Positions 20,087 to 28,511 of a stretch of DNA of 64,000 nucleotides are shown here, one piece after another. Under the pieces are notes generated by a model. That model did no database searches. It was not told the origin of the DNA and was given only the letters and a program-made list of their open reading frames with translations. A program made the position numbers and the translations under genes. Position 1 is the stretch's first letter. The number at the start of each line of letters is the position of its first letter. Source of the stretch: Patiriisocius marinistellae (GTDB taxonomy: Bacteria > Bacteroidota > Bacteroidia > Flavobacteriales > Flavobacteriaceae); NCBI RefSeq assembly GCF_009014635.1, contig NZ_BKCF01000002.1:1-64000 (forward strand), written 5' to 3'.

Positions 20087-20647
20087 TTATTCTCTAATAA
20101 TCTTTACATGCCCATCTTTACTTAATTTTATAATAGCAGAAGGCTTTTCACTTTTACCAGTGCGGTTAAGGTCAACGATGTAATCTACACCATATAATAT
20201 TTCTTTTGAAATTTCACTAAAGCTTCCAGGAGTCTTTTGTCCACTAATGTTTGCTGAGGTTGAAACAATAGGACGACGAAATTTTCTACAAAGTTGTTTA
20301 CAGAAATCGTCTTGAACAACGCGTATTGCAAGTGTATTATCAGAAGCGATGATATTTTCAGAAACTCTAATGGGGTCATCATAAATAATTGTGGTGGGTT
20401 TAGCGGCATATTTCAAAATATCATAAGCCACTTCAGGAATATCTTCCACAAACTGGTTAAGCATTTTAAAATCATTAACTAAACAAACCATGGATTTGCT
20501 CTCAGCTCGTTGTTTCAATTTGTAAATACGGTCTATTGCATCTGGGTGTGTTGCGTCACAGCCTATTCCCCAAACTGTATCTGTAGGGTATAAAATAATT
20601 CCTCCGCGCTTTAAAACAGCGAGTGCGTTTTCAATTTCGGTTCTCAT
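20087..20647 (-). CDS. tsaC: L-threonylcarbamoyladenylate synthase (TsaC/Sua5/YrdC)
   Basis: The enzyme makes threonylcarbamoyl-AMP from Thr, bicarbonate and ATP for t6A37 modification of tRNA. The 186-residue protein has GGIILYPTDTVWGIGCDA (16-33), the KQRAESKSM KxR/SxN-type motif and RRPIVSTSANISG, and lacks the extra Sua5 domain. Its start overlaps the upstream glycosyltransferase stop by 4 bases (ATGA), so it is cotranscribed with that gene. Confidence 0.94.
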   Translation of the reverse strand: MRTEIENALAVLKRGGIILYPTDTVWGIGCDATHPDAIDRIYKLKQRAESKSMVCLVNDFKMLNQFVEDIPEVAYDILKYAAKPTTIIYDDPIRVSENIIASDNTLAIRVVQDDFCKQLCRKFRRPIVSTSANISGQKTPGSFSEISKEILYGVDYIVDLNRTGKSEKPSAIIKLSKDGHVKIIRE

Positions 20648-21543
20648 GGTTTAGTTTGTTTATAACGTAGTGAATTGTCCATCCTATTTTCGTTTAGTAT
20701 AGTAGGCCGCAAGTAGCTTTTTTTCTTTTTAAACAAAAATAAAAGTGATAAGTAATTTTTAATTAGTAAATATCTAAAATTTCCGAAGTGCTTCTTTACC
20801 ACATATAAATACGAAATGTAACTCTCCATATTTATGGCCTTTGAAGTTCCAATACTCACACCTTGGATATGAGTAATTCTAGCCTCTGGTACTAAAGCAG
20901 CTGTAAAATTGTGCTTGCGTAATCGCTCGCAAATATCCATCTCCTCCCAATATAAAAAAATAGATGTATCAAACCCACCAATTTTTTTAAACACTGAGGT
21001 TTTAAAAAATAGAAATGCACCATTTACCCAATCTACTGTGATAGGTGTTGAATATTCTTTATTTCTGTTAGGATAGCGTTTTGAATTAATGGCCTCTAAA
21101 AATCCACGACCAAAAAGTAGCCTTCTTATTCCTTTATTATGATCAAAAGAGGGTACAAATTTACCATGCTCGTCATAATTTTGAGCTGTGGTAACACCTA
21201 CTTTTGGGTGTGATTCAGAATAGGATTTCAAAATTGCTATACAATCATTTAGAAGAAAAGCATCATTATTCAAAAACAAGAGGTAGTTAGCATTTGCAAG
21301 TTTTGCACCCATCATATTTCCGCCGCCAAAACCTGTATTTATTTCACTTCGATGTAAAATAATATTAGTGGCAATGGGAAAATTTGATTCAAGGTTTTTA
21401 TAATCTAAAGTTTTTGAACAATTATCAACTACTATTATTTGATACGAGTTTGATTTGTTAGTGTGTTTAATAACAGCATCAATACATTGTAATGTGTATT
21501 TTGAACTATTATAATTTATCAATATGACTGCTACGTCAAACAT
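20644..21543 (-). CDS. Glycosyltransferase family 2 (rhamnosyltransferase-like)
   Basis: The 299-residue GT-A enzyme adds a sugar to a surface glycan. Visible are VILINYNSS near the N-terminus, GGGNMMGAKLA, the NNDAF metal-binding segment near residue 96, WVNGAFLFFKTSVFKKIGGFD and FLYWEEMDICERLRK, the pattern of WbbL-like rhamnosyl- or other GT2 enzymes acting on lipopolysaccharide. It is the leftmost glycan gene of the region and overlaps tsaC by 4 bases. A TTTCCGAAG copy lies inside (20780). Confidence 0.9.
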   Translation of the reverse strand: MFDVAVILINYNSSKYTLQCIDAVIKHTNKSNSYQIIVVDNCSKTLDYKNLESNFPIATNIILHRSEINTGFGGGNMMGAKLANANYLLFLNNDAFLLNDCIAILKSYSESHPKVGVTTAQNYDEHGKFVPSFDHNKGIRRLLFGRGFLEAINSKRYPNRNKEYSTPITVDWVNGAFLFFKTSVFKKIGGFDTSIFLYWEEMDICERLRKHNFTAALVPEARITHIQGVSIGTSKAINMESYISYLYVVKKHFGNFRYLLIKNYLSLLFLFKKKKSYLRPTILNENRMDNSLRYKQTKP

Positions 21544-21617
21544 TATTGCTTTTTTCTTATTTTCGTCAAAGATACAATAGCCTAAGGGTTTAATGTTATA
21601 AAGAAAAGAATATACAT

Positions 21618-22565
21618 TTGAAAAAAATTACCATCATTACGCCTTATGCATTTTCTTATCCATCACACATTGTAATTGTGCTTAAGAATACCGCTGGTGT
21701 TGATGCTGCAATTATATATCTAGACGAACCAGCTTTTATCTATCAAAACCTATTTCATCGAGTACAAAATTTTTTATCAAAAACGTTTTTAAAGAAAAAT
21801 CTAAAAAAAACATTTGCTACAAAAAGAATTTTAAAAGAGCTTGCCATTAGAGGACAACAAGATGAAATATTTGTCATTCGTCCAGATTTGCTTGAAGATA
21901 CAATGTTGAAACTTATTAAGTCACAGACTAATAACATGGTAGCGTATTACTGGGATAGCACTCGCAGATTTCCTAGAATGATTGATGTTGCACCGTTTTT
22001 TGATACGGTTTATAGTTATGATAGACAGGATGTTAAAGTACATAACTATTATTTTTTAACTAATTATAATTTTTATGAAGCTTCAGTTTTAGCAAAGCCG
22101 AAATATAACTTCTTCAACATATCAACTAACGATTATAGACTTCCTTTACTAGAAAGAATAGCTGAATATATAACGTCAAAAAAATGGTCACAGCAAATTT
22201 TAGTTTATAATAAAACTGAAATTGATGTTAAATATGTAAAATGGATTGATGCTCAAATTGCAACTAAAGATGTTAAGGCACTTATAGAAAATTGTAGTAT
22301 TATAGTAGAGATTCAACGTAGTGAACAAATAGGGCTTTCTTTTAGAGTTTTTGAATCATTAGCATTAGAGAAAAAGCTAATTACAACAAATAGAGATATT
22401 GTTAATTACGATTTTTATGACTCAAATAATATTCTAGTTCTTGACATAGAAAATATACACATACCCAATTCATTTGTTACAACACCTTATAAAAAAATAG
22501 ATAAAGATATTGTTACATATTATCACATTGATTCTTGGGTTAATCGCGTATTTAAATTAGAGTAG
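21618..22565 (+). CDS. Glycan-biosynthesis protein of unknown type, possible GT-B glycosyltransferase
   Basis: I do not recognise this 315-residue protein firmly. It begins MKKITIITPYAFSYPSHIV, like a Rossmann-type GT-B N-terminal half. Later it has AYYWDSTRRFPRM, DTVYSYDRQDV and LIENCSIIVEIQRSEQIGLSFRVFESLALEKKLITTN, the layout of a CgeB-like or LPS-core transferase C-terminal domain with a sugar-nucleotide pocket. The position among glycosyltransferases supports a glycan role. It runs against the neighbouring minus-strand genes, and its 3' end overlaps the GT4 gene by 9 bases, tail to tail. Confidence 0.7.
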   Translation: MKKITIITPYAFSYPSHIVIVLKNTAGVDAAIIYLDEPAFIYQNLFHRVQNFLSKTFLKKNLKKTFATKRILKELAIRGQQDEIFVIRPDLLEDTMLKLIKSQTNNMVAYYWDSTRRFPRMIDVAPFFDTVYSYDRQDVKVHNYYFLTNYNFYEASVLAKPKYNFFNISTNDYRLPLLERIAEYITSKKWSQQILVYNKTEIDVKYVKWIDAQIATKDVKALIENCSIIVEIQRSEQIGLSFRVFESLALEKKLITTNRDIVNYDFYDSNNILVLDIENIHIPNSFVTTPYKKIDKDIVTYYHIDSWVNRVFKLE

Positions 22566-23621
22566 CGATTTATAAACCTCAAGATATTGTTTTGCGGTTT
22601 CATTCCAGTCAAAACTCTTTGCGCGTTTGATATACCAATCTTCAAAAATAGGCTGGTTTTTCTTAAAAGTTTGCATGCCTTCTTTAAGTATTTTAGCCAT
22701 ATATTCGGGCTCATAATGGTCCCAATAAAAGCTGTTGTCACCACCTATTTCTGGTAGAGAAGTGTTGTTTGAAAGAAATACAGGTTTGCCAAAATACATG
22801 GCTTCAATAGGCGGAATCCCAAAACCTTCTCGATGTGAAGGAAATACAAAAGCTTCACAATTTTGCAAATAATAATATTTTGCAATATCTTCAATTTTAC
22901 CTGTCTGGAATACGCGGTCATTAAGCTCATATTCTTCAACTAAATGTGTCAACTTATTTGCGTAAATTGATGTATTATTTCCTGCCAAAACCAAATCATA
23001 TTCTGGCGTATGTTTTAACATTTTTACTAAACTGATAAAATTTTTCCGTTCGCTAAAATCTCCAATAGAAAATAGATACGGCCGCTCTGTTTTTATTGAA
23101 GGTTTAAACGTTTTTGGGATGTTAACTTTAGTAATAGTATTGCCGTTGTAAATAACATATTCTGGTACATTGGGAACAGTAAAATGTGCATGCGTATCTT
23201 CCTTTGCAAAATTAGAAATATAAACAATGCCATTGCATCGTTTTAATTTTGCTTCAAATTTTTGTCGTAGTTTTTGCTGTAATCCTTCAGAGCCTTCAGT
23301 AACAAAATGTACGTCGTGCACTGTCAAAATATATGGGATGTTGTAGAAAGGTTCAATTTTAATATTCTGATTTAGACAATGCCAAACATCATATTTTTTC
23401 TTAATTCTAAAAGGTTTGTGGCGCGTAATGCTTTTATATTTTCTGTAATAAAAACTTGTGCCAAATTCCTTTTTTAAAGAGTCAACGTCCTTTGCATGCA
23501 AGGTAATATTCATGCCCGAAGTATCCTGTTTGGCGAGTGCTTTTATCAAATGATAATTGAACTGTCCAAAGCCAGAGAATTTGTTTTTTAAATTATGCGA
23601 TTCTAAAAATACTTGGTGCAT
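22557..23621 (-). CDS. Glycosyltransferase family 4
   Basis: The 354-residue GT-B enzyme uses an activated nucleotide sugar. The GT4 donor-site motif is present as SHREGFGIPPIEAMYFGKP near residues 262-280, including the E-x7-E pair, with LFSIGDFSERKNF and LVLAGN earlier and VHDVHF in the N-terminal half. It probably adds mannose or a related sugar to a surface polysaccharide. It converges on the plus-strand gene at 21618 with a 9-base overlap of coding ends. Confidence 0.92.
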   Translation of the reverse strand: MHQVFLESHNLKNKFSGFGQFNYHLIKALAKQDTSGMNITLHAKDVDSLKKEFGTSFYYRKYKSITRHKPFRIKKKYDVWHCLNQNIKIEPFYNIPYILTVHDVHFVTEGSEGLQQKLRQKFEAKLKRCNGIVYISNFAKEDTHAHFTVPNVPEYVIYNGNTITKVNIPKTFKPSIKTERPYLFSIGDFSERKNFISLVKMLKHTPEYDLVLAGNNTSIYANKLTHLVEEYELNDRVFQTGKIEDIAKYYYLQNCEAFVFPSHREGFGIPPIEAMYFGKPVFLSNNTSLPEIGGDNSFYWDHYEPEYMAKILKEGMQTFKKNQPIFEDWYIKRAKSFDWNETAKQYLEVYKSLL

Positions 23622-23669
23622 TATTCTGTTTATTGAGCCTTTATGCTTTTAATTTTACAATATAATGTT

Positions 23670-24482
23670 TCAATCAATATTACGATACAGCAACCACAAA
23701 TTTACATACCTTTTAAATACTGAAAATGCACTCACGTATGCTAAGATAAAACCTTCTTTGCCATCAAGAATACCTAATCTAAAAAAAAATTGATTTACAA
23801 ATCGATACCACGGTCTAAATAAAAAATGGTATAGTGTAGGCTTTTTCTTTTTCGCATATAACATCTTTGCTTGCAATGCACTATATTGATGCATTTTACC
23901 AGTATAATTGTCAAATGATTTATACGTGTAATGTGGCAATCTATTTTTTAAATGTGCTGTTTCACCTTTTGCCTCTAGTGTTTCGTGCACTAAATTATCG
24001 TTGTAATTACAGTAATTTTTATTGAAAACACGAATCACATTATCATTTTGTAATCCACTATATTTTATACGTTTGCCCATAAAATGAAACTCTCGATTTA
24101 CATAATAAGCAATTGCTTTTGGGTTTTTTAGCGTTTCAACAATTTCGTTAGCGAGCGGTTTTGTAATTTCTTCATCAGGGTCAAAAAAAACCACCCAGTC
24201 ATTATTTGCCTTAGAAATAGCAAAGTTTTTTTGTGCAGAAAAATTATCAAATTCACGTTGAAAGACTGTTACTTTTTTATTTTTTGAAGCAATAGCAACA
24301 GTGTCATCAATACTTTGCGAATCTACAATGATAATCTCGTTAGCAAACCAAAGACTATCTAGGTAGCTTTGCATACCGCTTGCTTCATTGAGTGTGATGG
24401 CAACTGCCGAAATTTTTGGTAGATTTTCCAATCGGTTTGTTTCGTTTGGGTGTAAAAGTACTAATTTTACAGTGATAAACAT
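23670..24482 (-). CDS. Glycosyltransferase family 2, WaaE/KdtX-like
   Basis: The enzyme is a GT2 of the LPS-core heptosyl/glucosyl type, with ISAVAITLNEA, EIIIVDSQSIDDTV, QREFDNFSAQKN and the DPDEEI metal site, followed by the conserved HYTYKS and WYRFVNQFF C-terminal segments. The ATG at 24482 gives 270 residues, but the first 17 look unlike the family. A TTG at 24431 would give MENLPKISAV, and a TACTTTTA -7-like box lies between the two, so the TTG may be the real start. It is paralogous to the gene at 25200. Confidence 0.88.
   Translation of the reverse strand: MFITVKLVLLHPNETNRLENLPKISAVAITLNEASGMQSYLDSLWFANEIIIVDSQSIDDTVAIASKNKKVTVFQREFDNFSAQKNFAISKANNDWVVFFDPDEEITKPLANEIVETLKNPKAIAYYVNREFHFMGKRIKYSGLQNDNVIRVFNKNYCNYNDNLVHETLEAKGETAHLKNRLPHYTYKSFDNYTGKMHQYSALQAKMLYAKKKKPTLYHFLFRPWYRFVNQFFFRLGILDGKEGFILAYVSAFSVFKRYVNLWLLYRNID
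24453..24469. promoter_or_regulatory. Back-to-back -7 boxes of a divergent promoter
   Basis: On the minus strand 24453-24460 reads TACTTTTA, 21 bases before the TTG at 24431. On the plus strand 24462-24469 reads TAATTTTA, 24 bases before the deacetylase start at 24494. Both match TAnnTTTG except the last base. If real, the two promoters abut within 20 bases. Confidence 0.4.
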
Positions 24483-24493
24483 CGATAACCTCT

Positions 24494-25198
24494 ATGGCGA
24501 AACTTCCTATTTTAATGTATCACAATATTGCTGAAACCGAAAGTAATGGGCTCACAATTAGCGCTACAAAAATAGAAGAGCAGTTTAAATATTTGGCTAA
24601 CAAAAATTTCCGAAGTTATCATTTTAGTGAATTGAATGACTACTCAAAATTGCCTGGAAAGAGAAACGTGGTTATTACTTTTGATGACGGTTTTCTAAGT
24701 CAGTTAGAGTTTGCAGTTCCGCTTTTAAAGAAGTATAATTTAAAAGCTACTTTTTTTATCCCATTAGCTTATTTGGGTAAAAATGATGCTTGGCACACGA
24801 AGAGTCTCCCTATAATGACTTCGGAAATTTTAAAAACATTAGACCGATCAGTTATTGAATTAGCCTATCATAGTTACCATCACAAAAAATATCATGAGCT
24901 TAATATTTCAGAAATAAAGGAAGACACACGGCTTAGTATAGAAACAGTTTCTAAAAATGAACTTTCATTTTCGCCAGCAATCGCATACCCTTATGGGAAA
25001 TTCCCAAAAGCAAAATTTTTAAAACAAAAATTTGTAAACCATTTAGAACAAAAAGGTTTTAAATATGGATTAAGAATAGGGAATAGATTGAATAAATTTC
25101 CATTTAAAAATAAGTTTGAAATCCAGCGAATAGATATTAAAGGGGAGTATTCTTTTAAAAAATTTAAGCAGAAACTACGCTGGGGTAAGTTTTTTTAA
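24494..25198 (+). CDS. Polysaccharide deacetylase (CE4 family)
   Basis: The 234-residue NodB-homology protein removes acetyl groups from amino sugars in a glycan. Motif 1 is VITFDDGF (60-67; the aspartate pair includes the base and a metal ligand). Motif 2 is the HSYHH zinc site (126-130, HSxxH type), and AIAYPYGKFPKAKF supplies the later motif. No signal peptide is visible, so it may act on lipid-linked intermediates in the cytoplasm. It is flanked by two paralogous GT2 genes on the opposite strand. It holds two TTTCCGAAG copies, in opposite orientations (24607 and 24819). Confidence 0.92.
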   Translation: MAKLPILMYHNIAETESNGLTISATKIEEQFKYLANKNFRSYHFSELNDYSKLPGKRNVVITFDDGFLSQLEFAVPLLKKYNLKATFFIPLAYLGKNDAWHTKSLPIMTSEILKTLDRSVIELAYHSYHHKKYHELNISEIKEDTRLSIETVSKNELSFSPAIAYPYGKFPKAKFLKQKFVNHLEQKGFKYGLRIGNRLNKFPFKNKFEIQRIDIKGEYSFKKFKQKLRWGKFF

Positions 25199-25199
25199 T

Positions 25200-25937
25200 T
25201 TATCGCATACCTTTTTGTAATAAACGCAACTTTACATAACGTTCAAAAACACCGTAGGCATTTACTGCGGCAACGGTTAATCCTGGTACCCCGTCTTTAA
25301 AGCCTCCTTTGAGAATGAAGCTTCTAAAAAAACGGTAGCTAGGTTTTATAAAAAAATGAAACCAAGTAGCTTTTTTTCCTTTATTATAAAGTTGCTCTGC
25401 TTGATACCAAGCATAACTTTCTTTTTTTGTAATGTAATTTGTGAGTCCTTTATAGGTGTAATGGAGCATTTTATTTTCTAATTTTCCTGTGCTTCCTTCA
25501 CACGTTAACTTCTCATGTACTGAGCCACTATAATTAGCCCCGTTTCTTTTTACCAATCGCAACACATCATCACTATGGCTATATAAAAAACGATTCATGT
25601 AAAAATGAGGGAAATTAATTTTGTATCCGCCGTGTTTTGGGTTGGCGATGGTTTTTTTAATTTCTGCTTCTAAGGATTGTGTTACGCGTTCATCAGCATC
25701 TACAAATAGTACCCAATCACCCGTGGCTTCTTGTAATGCAGCATTTTTTTGACCGCTAAAGTTATCAAATTCACGTTGCACAATTTTAGTCACGTAGGGC
25801 TTGGCAATTTCAATAGTTTTATCTTCAGAAAAGGAGTCGATTAAGATAATCTCATCAGCAAATGCAACACTCTTGAGCGCATCTTCAATGTAGGCGGCTT
25901 CGTTATAAGTAGGTATAATTACAGTGAGTGTTGGCAT
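25200..25937 (-). CDS. Glycosyltransferase family 2, WaaE/KdtX-like
   Basis: The 245-residue GT2 has TVIIPTYNEAAYIEDAL, EIILIDSFSEDKT, the DADERV metal site and the HYTYKGLTNY and PSYRFFRSFI C-terminal segments. It is a paralogue of the gene at 23670, with the deacetylase between. The frame stays open to 26030, but I chose the ATG at 25937 because it precedes the domain directly (MPTLTVIIP) and a TACTTTTG -7 box lies only 4 bases upstream. The longer start would add 31 residues that look non-coding. The gene ends 2 bases from the deacetylase stop. Confidence 0.92.
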   Translation of the reverse strand: MPTLTVIIPTYNEAAYIEDALKSVAFADEIILIDSFSEDKTIEIAKPYVTKIVQREFDNFSGQKNAALQEATGDWVLFVDADERVTQSLEAEIKKTIANPKHGGYKINFPHFYMNRFLYSHSDDVLRLVKRNGANYSGSVHEKLTCEGSTGKLENKMLHYTYKGLTNYITKKESYAWYQAEQLYNKGKKATWFHFFIKPSYRFFRSFILKGGFKDGVPGLTVAAVNAYGVFERYVKLRLLQKGMR

Positions 25938-25941
25938 ATGG

Positions 25942-25949
25942 CAAAAGTA
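25942..25949 (-). promoter_or_regulatory. -7 box of the GT2 gene, leaderless layout
   Basis: The minus strand reads TACTTTTG, an exact TAnnTTTG match ending 4 bases before the ATG at 25937. Transcription would start at or next to the start codon. Confidence 0.55.
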
Positions 25950-26195
25950 AGTAAAAAGCTTGAAGTTGAGAGTGCGGAGCTGGGAGTTTAAATGAGGGAA
26001 AATATGAAGTATAGAATTTAAAAACAGCATTTTTTTACCTGACTTTTTAGGTTTAAGATTACATCTCTAATTTTTAAATACAGATTTTAAATGCTAACTC
26101 AATGGTCTATTTGTTTAAAATTTCAGAAGAGAGACTATTAAGTTTTTTGATCATTAGTCAATCATTATCTGTCTTATATCTCCCAGCTTTTTTTC

Positions 26196-26203
26196 TATCT
26201 TTG
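26196..26203 (+). promoter_or_regulatory. -7 box of the double GT2 gene, leaderless layout
   Basis: TATCTTTG, an exact TAnnTTTG match, ends 5 bases before the ATG at 26209, leaving essentially no 5' leader. Confidence 0.6.
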
Positions 26204-26208
26204 TAGCC

Positions 26209-27903
26209 ATGAAAACGATTGATACTTCTATCATAATAAGTACTTATAACGCAACCGAATGGTTGGAAAAAACGTTGTATGGATATAACAATCAAACGTA
26301 TAGAATGTTTGAAATTGTGATTGCTGATGATGGCTCAAATGATGAAACAAGACAGTTGTTAGAGCGTTTACAAAAGGAAGTTTTTTACCCAATTGTTCAC
26401 GTATGGCATGAGGATAATGGTTTTCAGAAATCTGAAATTTTAAATAAAGCTGTTCTTAAATGTAGTACTCCTTATATTATAATGAGTGATGGAGATTGTA
26501 TTCCACGAAAAGATTTTGTTGAACAACATGTTAAGTATAGAGAGGAAGGTTTTTTCTTGAGCGGAGGTTATTTTATGTTGCCGATGGGTATTAGTGAGGC
26601 AATTACAAAGGATGATATTTATAATGAGCGTTGTTTTGATTTAAAATGGTTAAAGGACAATGGCCTCAATACATCATTTAAAAATAACAAATTAACTGCA
26701 GGAAATGTAACGGCATCAATTTTAAACTTGATTACACCTACAAATGCTAGTTGGAATGGTCATAATGCATCTGGTTGGACTAAAGATATTATTGCAGTAA
26801 ATGGCCTTAATGAAGAAATGCAATATGGTGGGCAGGACCGTGAATTAGGTGAACGTTTATTTAACTTAGGAATTAAAAGTAAACAAATAAGGTATAACGC
26901 TATTGTTGTTCATCTTGATCATCCACGTGGCTATAAAAATGAAGCTTCGATTAAGAAAAATCAGGCTATTCGTAAAGAAACGCGTGAGTATCAAAAGCAA
27001 TGGACAACTGCAGGGATTGTCAAAGATGCACCACATAAAGCTGCGGTTTCTATAATTTTAAGCACCTATAATCAACCAGCCTGGTTGGAGAAATCTCTTT
27101 GGGGATTTGAAACCCAACTAGCAAAAGATTTTGAAATTGTTATTGCAGACGATGGTTCTGGGCCAGAAACGAAGGCAATGATTGATAAATTTAAATCAGA
27201 GTCAAAGTTAAGTATTATTCATGTTTGGCAAGAGGATGATGGGTTTCAAAAAACCAAAATATTAAATAAAGCTATTCAAGCTTCAAATGGGGAGTATTTA
27301 ATTTTTAGTGATGGTGATTGTATTCCTAGAGAAGATTTTGTTGCAAAACATTTAAAAAACAGGAAACGAGGACACTTTCTGTCGGGTGGATATTTTAAGT
27401 TGTGCATGGAAATTTCAGAAGCTATTACAAAAGAGGATGTAGAAAAGCAAAGGTGTTTTGACGCTCAATGGCTTTTAGACAATGGTCAAAAAAAGAACTT
27501 TAAACTTAATAAATTAACTTCTCAAGGTTTAAAAGAAACATTCTTAAATACATTTACCACCACCACACCCACTTGGGATGGTAATAATGCATCTGGATGG
27601 CGAGATAATATTCTTGCGGTAAATGGTTTTGATGAACGTATGCAATATGGTGGAGAAGACCGGGAGTTAGGAGAGCGCCTTTCAAATTATGGCATTCAAG
27701 GTATTCAAATACGTTATAGTGCAGTAACTGTGCATCTTGACCACGCCCGTGGTTATGTAACAGAAGATATGATTTTTAAAAACAAAGAGATTCGTAAGAA
27801 TACTAGAATTGAAAATAGTGTGTGGACGGAGTTTGGTATAATAAAGGGAGGGAAGGGGACTACTGCTGCTCGATCAGCTGGTACTTCCATAAACTCAATT
27901 TAA
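26209..27903 (+). CDS. Tandem-duplicated two-domain glycosyltransferase family 2 protein
   Basis: This 564-residue protein is two closely similar GT2 halves in one chain (about 1-275 and 276-564). Each half has, in the same order, SIIxSTYN, EIVIADDGS, HVW-ED-GFQK-ILNKA, SDGDCIPR with the catalytic DxD, FLSGGYF, a GGxDRELGERL galactosyltransferase-like C-terminal motif and VHLDH-RGY. Neither half has lost these residues, so both may be active, as in two-site chondroitin-polymerase-like or galactosyl polymerases that alternate two transfers. No membrane helix is seen. It lies alone on the plus strand within the glycan region, with its own promoter. Confidence 0.92.
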   Translation: MKTIDTSIIISTYNATEWLEKTLYGYNNQTYRMFEIVIADDGSNDETRQLLERLQKEVFYPIVHVWHEDNGFQKSEILNKAVLKCSTPYIIMSDGDCIPRKDFVEQHVKYREEGFFLSGGYFMLPMGISEAITKDDIYNERCFDLKWLKDNGLNTSFKNNKLTAGNVTASILNLITPTNASWNGHNASGWTKDIIAVNGLNEEMQYGGQDRELGERLFNLGIKSKQIRYNAIVVHLDHPRGYKNEASIKKNQAIRKETREYQKQWTTAGIVKDAPHKAAVSIILSTYNQPAWLEKSLWGFETQLAKDFEIVIADDGSGPETKAMIDKFKSESKLSIIHVWQEDDGFQKTKILNKAIQASNGEYLIFSDGDCIPREDFVAKHLKNRKRGHFLSGGYFKLCMEISEAITKEDVEKQRCFDAQWLLDNGQKKNFKLNKLTSQGLKETFLNTFTTTTPTWDGNNASGWRDNILAVNGFDERMQYGGEDRELGERLSNYGIQGIQIRYSAVTVHLDHARGYVTEDMIFKNKEIRKNTRIENSVWTEFGIIKGGKGTTAARSAGTSINSI

Positions 27904-27927
27904 CAACTTTTTTCAATTATAAGTTTT

Positions 27928-28509
27928 TTATTTTAAACCATATACTCCAACCTTCCAGTACCTTAATTCCTCGTCAGTCTTTACTATTGTAAAATCTAAT
28001 TCTTTTAAAATTGTACTTTCTTTAAAGAATTCCCAGCAACCGTGACCTTCTCTATAAATAGAGGTAATTATAATTCCGTTAGGATTTAATGCGCTAATCA
28101 TTCTATCAATAACCTTTTGCTTTTTTGTGTCGTGGATGTAATAGAAAGCTTCATTGAAAACAATGACATCAAATTTTTGTTTAGGTTGATAAGTGATAGC
28201 ATCTGCCGTTTCAAAATGTGATTTAGGCAAGTTTCTTTCTTGTGCCTTTTTTATAGATTCTTTTGAAAAATCCAAGCCTAAAAAGTAACTGTAATCTTTT
28301 TCATCCATTCGCATAGTTAGGACTCCATCGCCAGAACCAATGTCCATTATACTTGGATTATTGTTTCCAAATTTATCAATATAACGTACAATTTGCTGGT
28401 AGCGCTTTAATTCTTTTTCGCTGGCAAGACTATCCCAACGTCCATTTTTATATTGCTTGTCCCAGCGCATTTTTCTGCGCCAATGGTTAAATTTATCAAG
28501 TATATTCAT
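27928..28509 (-). CDS. Class I SAM-dependent methyltransferase
   Basis: The 193-residue protein has motif I IMDIGSGDGVLTMR (about 54-67), LGLDFSKESIKKAQ and FDVIVFNEAFYYIHD, a standard Rossmann methyltransferase fold. The N-terminal part is basic with several Trp residues and contains DKQYKNGRWDSLASEKE, typical of sugar or lipid methyltransferases in glycan clusters. It starts 2 bases after the GT9 gene, so the two are cotranscribed and it probably methylates a lipopolysaccharide sugar. Confidence 0.9.
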   Translation of the reverse strand: MNILDKFNHWRRKMRWDKQYKNGRWDSLASEKELKRYQQIVRYIDKFGNNNPSIMDIGSGDGVLTMRMDEKDYSYFLGLDFSKESIKKAQERNLPKSHFETADAITYQPKQKFDVIVFNEAFYYIHDTKKQKVIDRMISALNPNGIIITSIYREGHGCWEFFKESTILKELDFTIVKTDEELRYWKVGVYGLK

Positions 28510-28511
28510 GG

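Noticed and set aside
22523-22939. Two extra minus-strand frames overlapping the GT4 gene
   Set aside because: The GT4 frame carries all motifs without interruption; these frames lie wholly or mostly within it.
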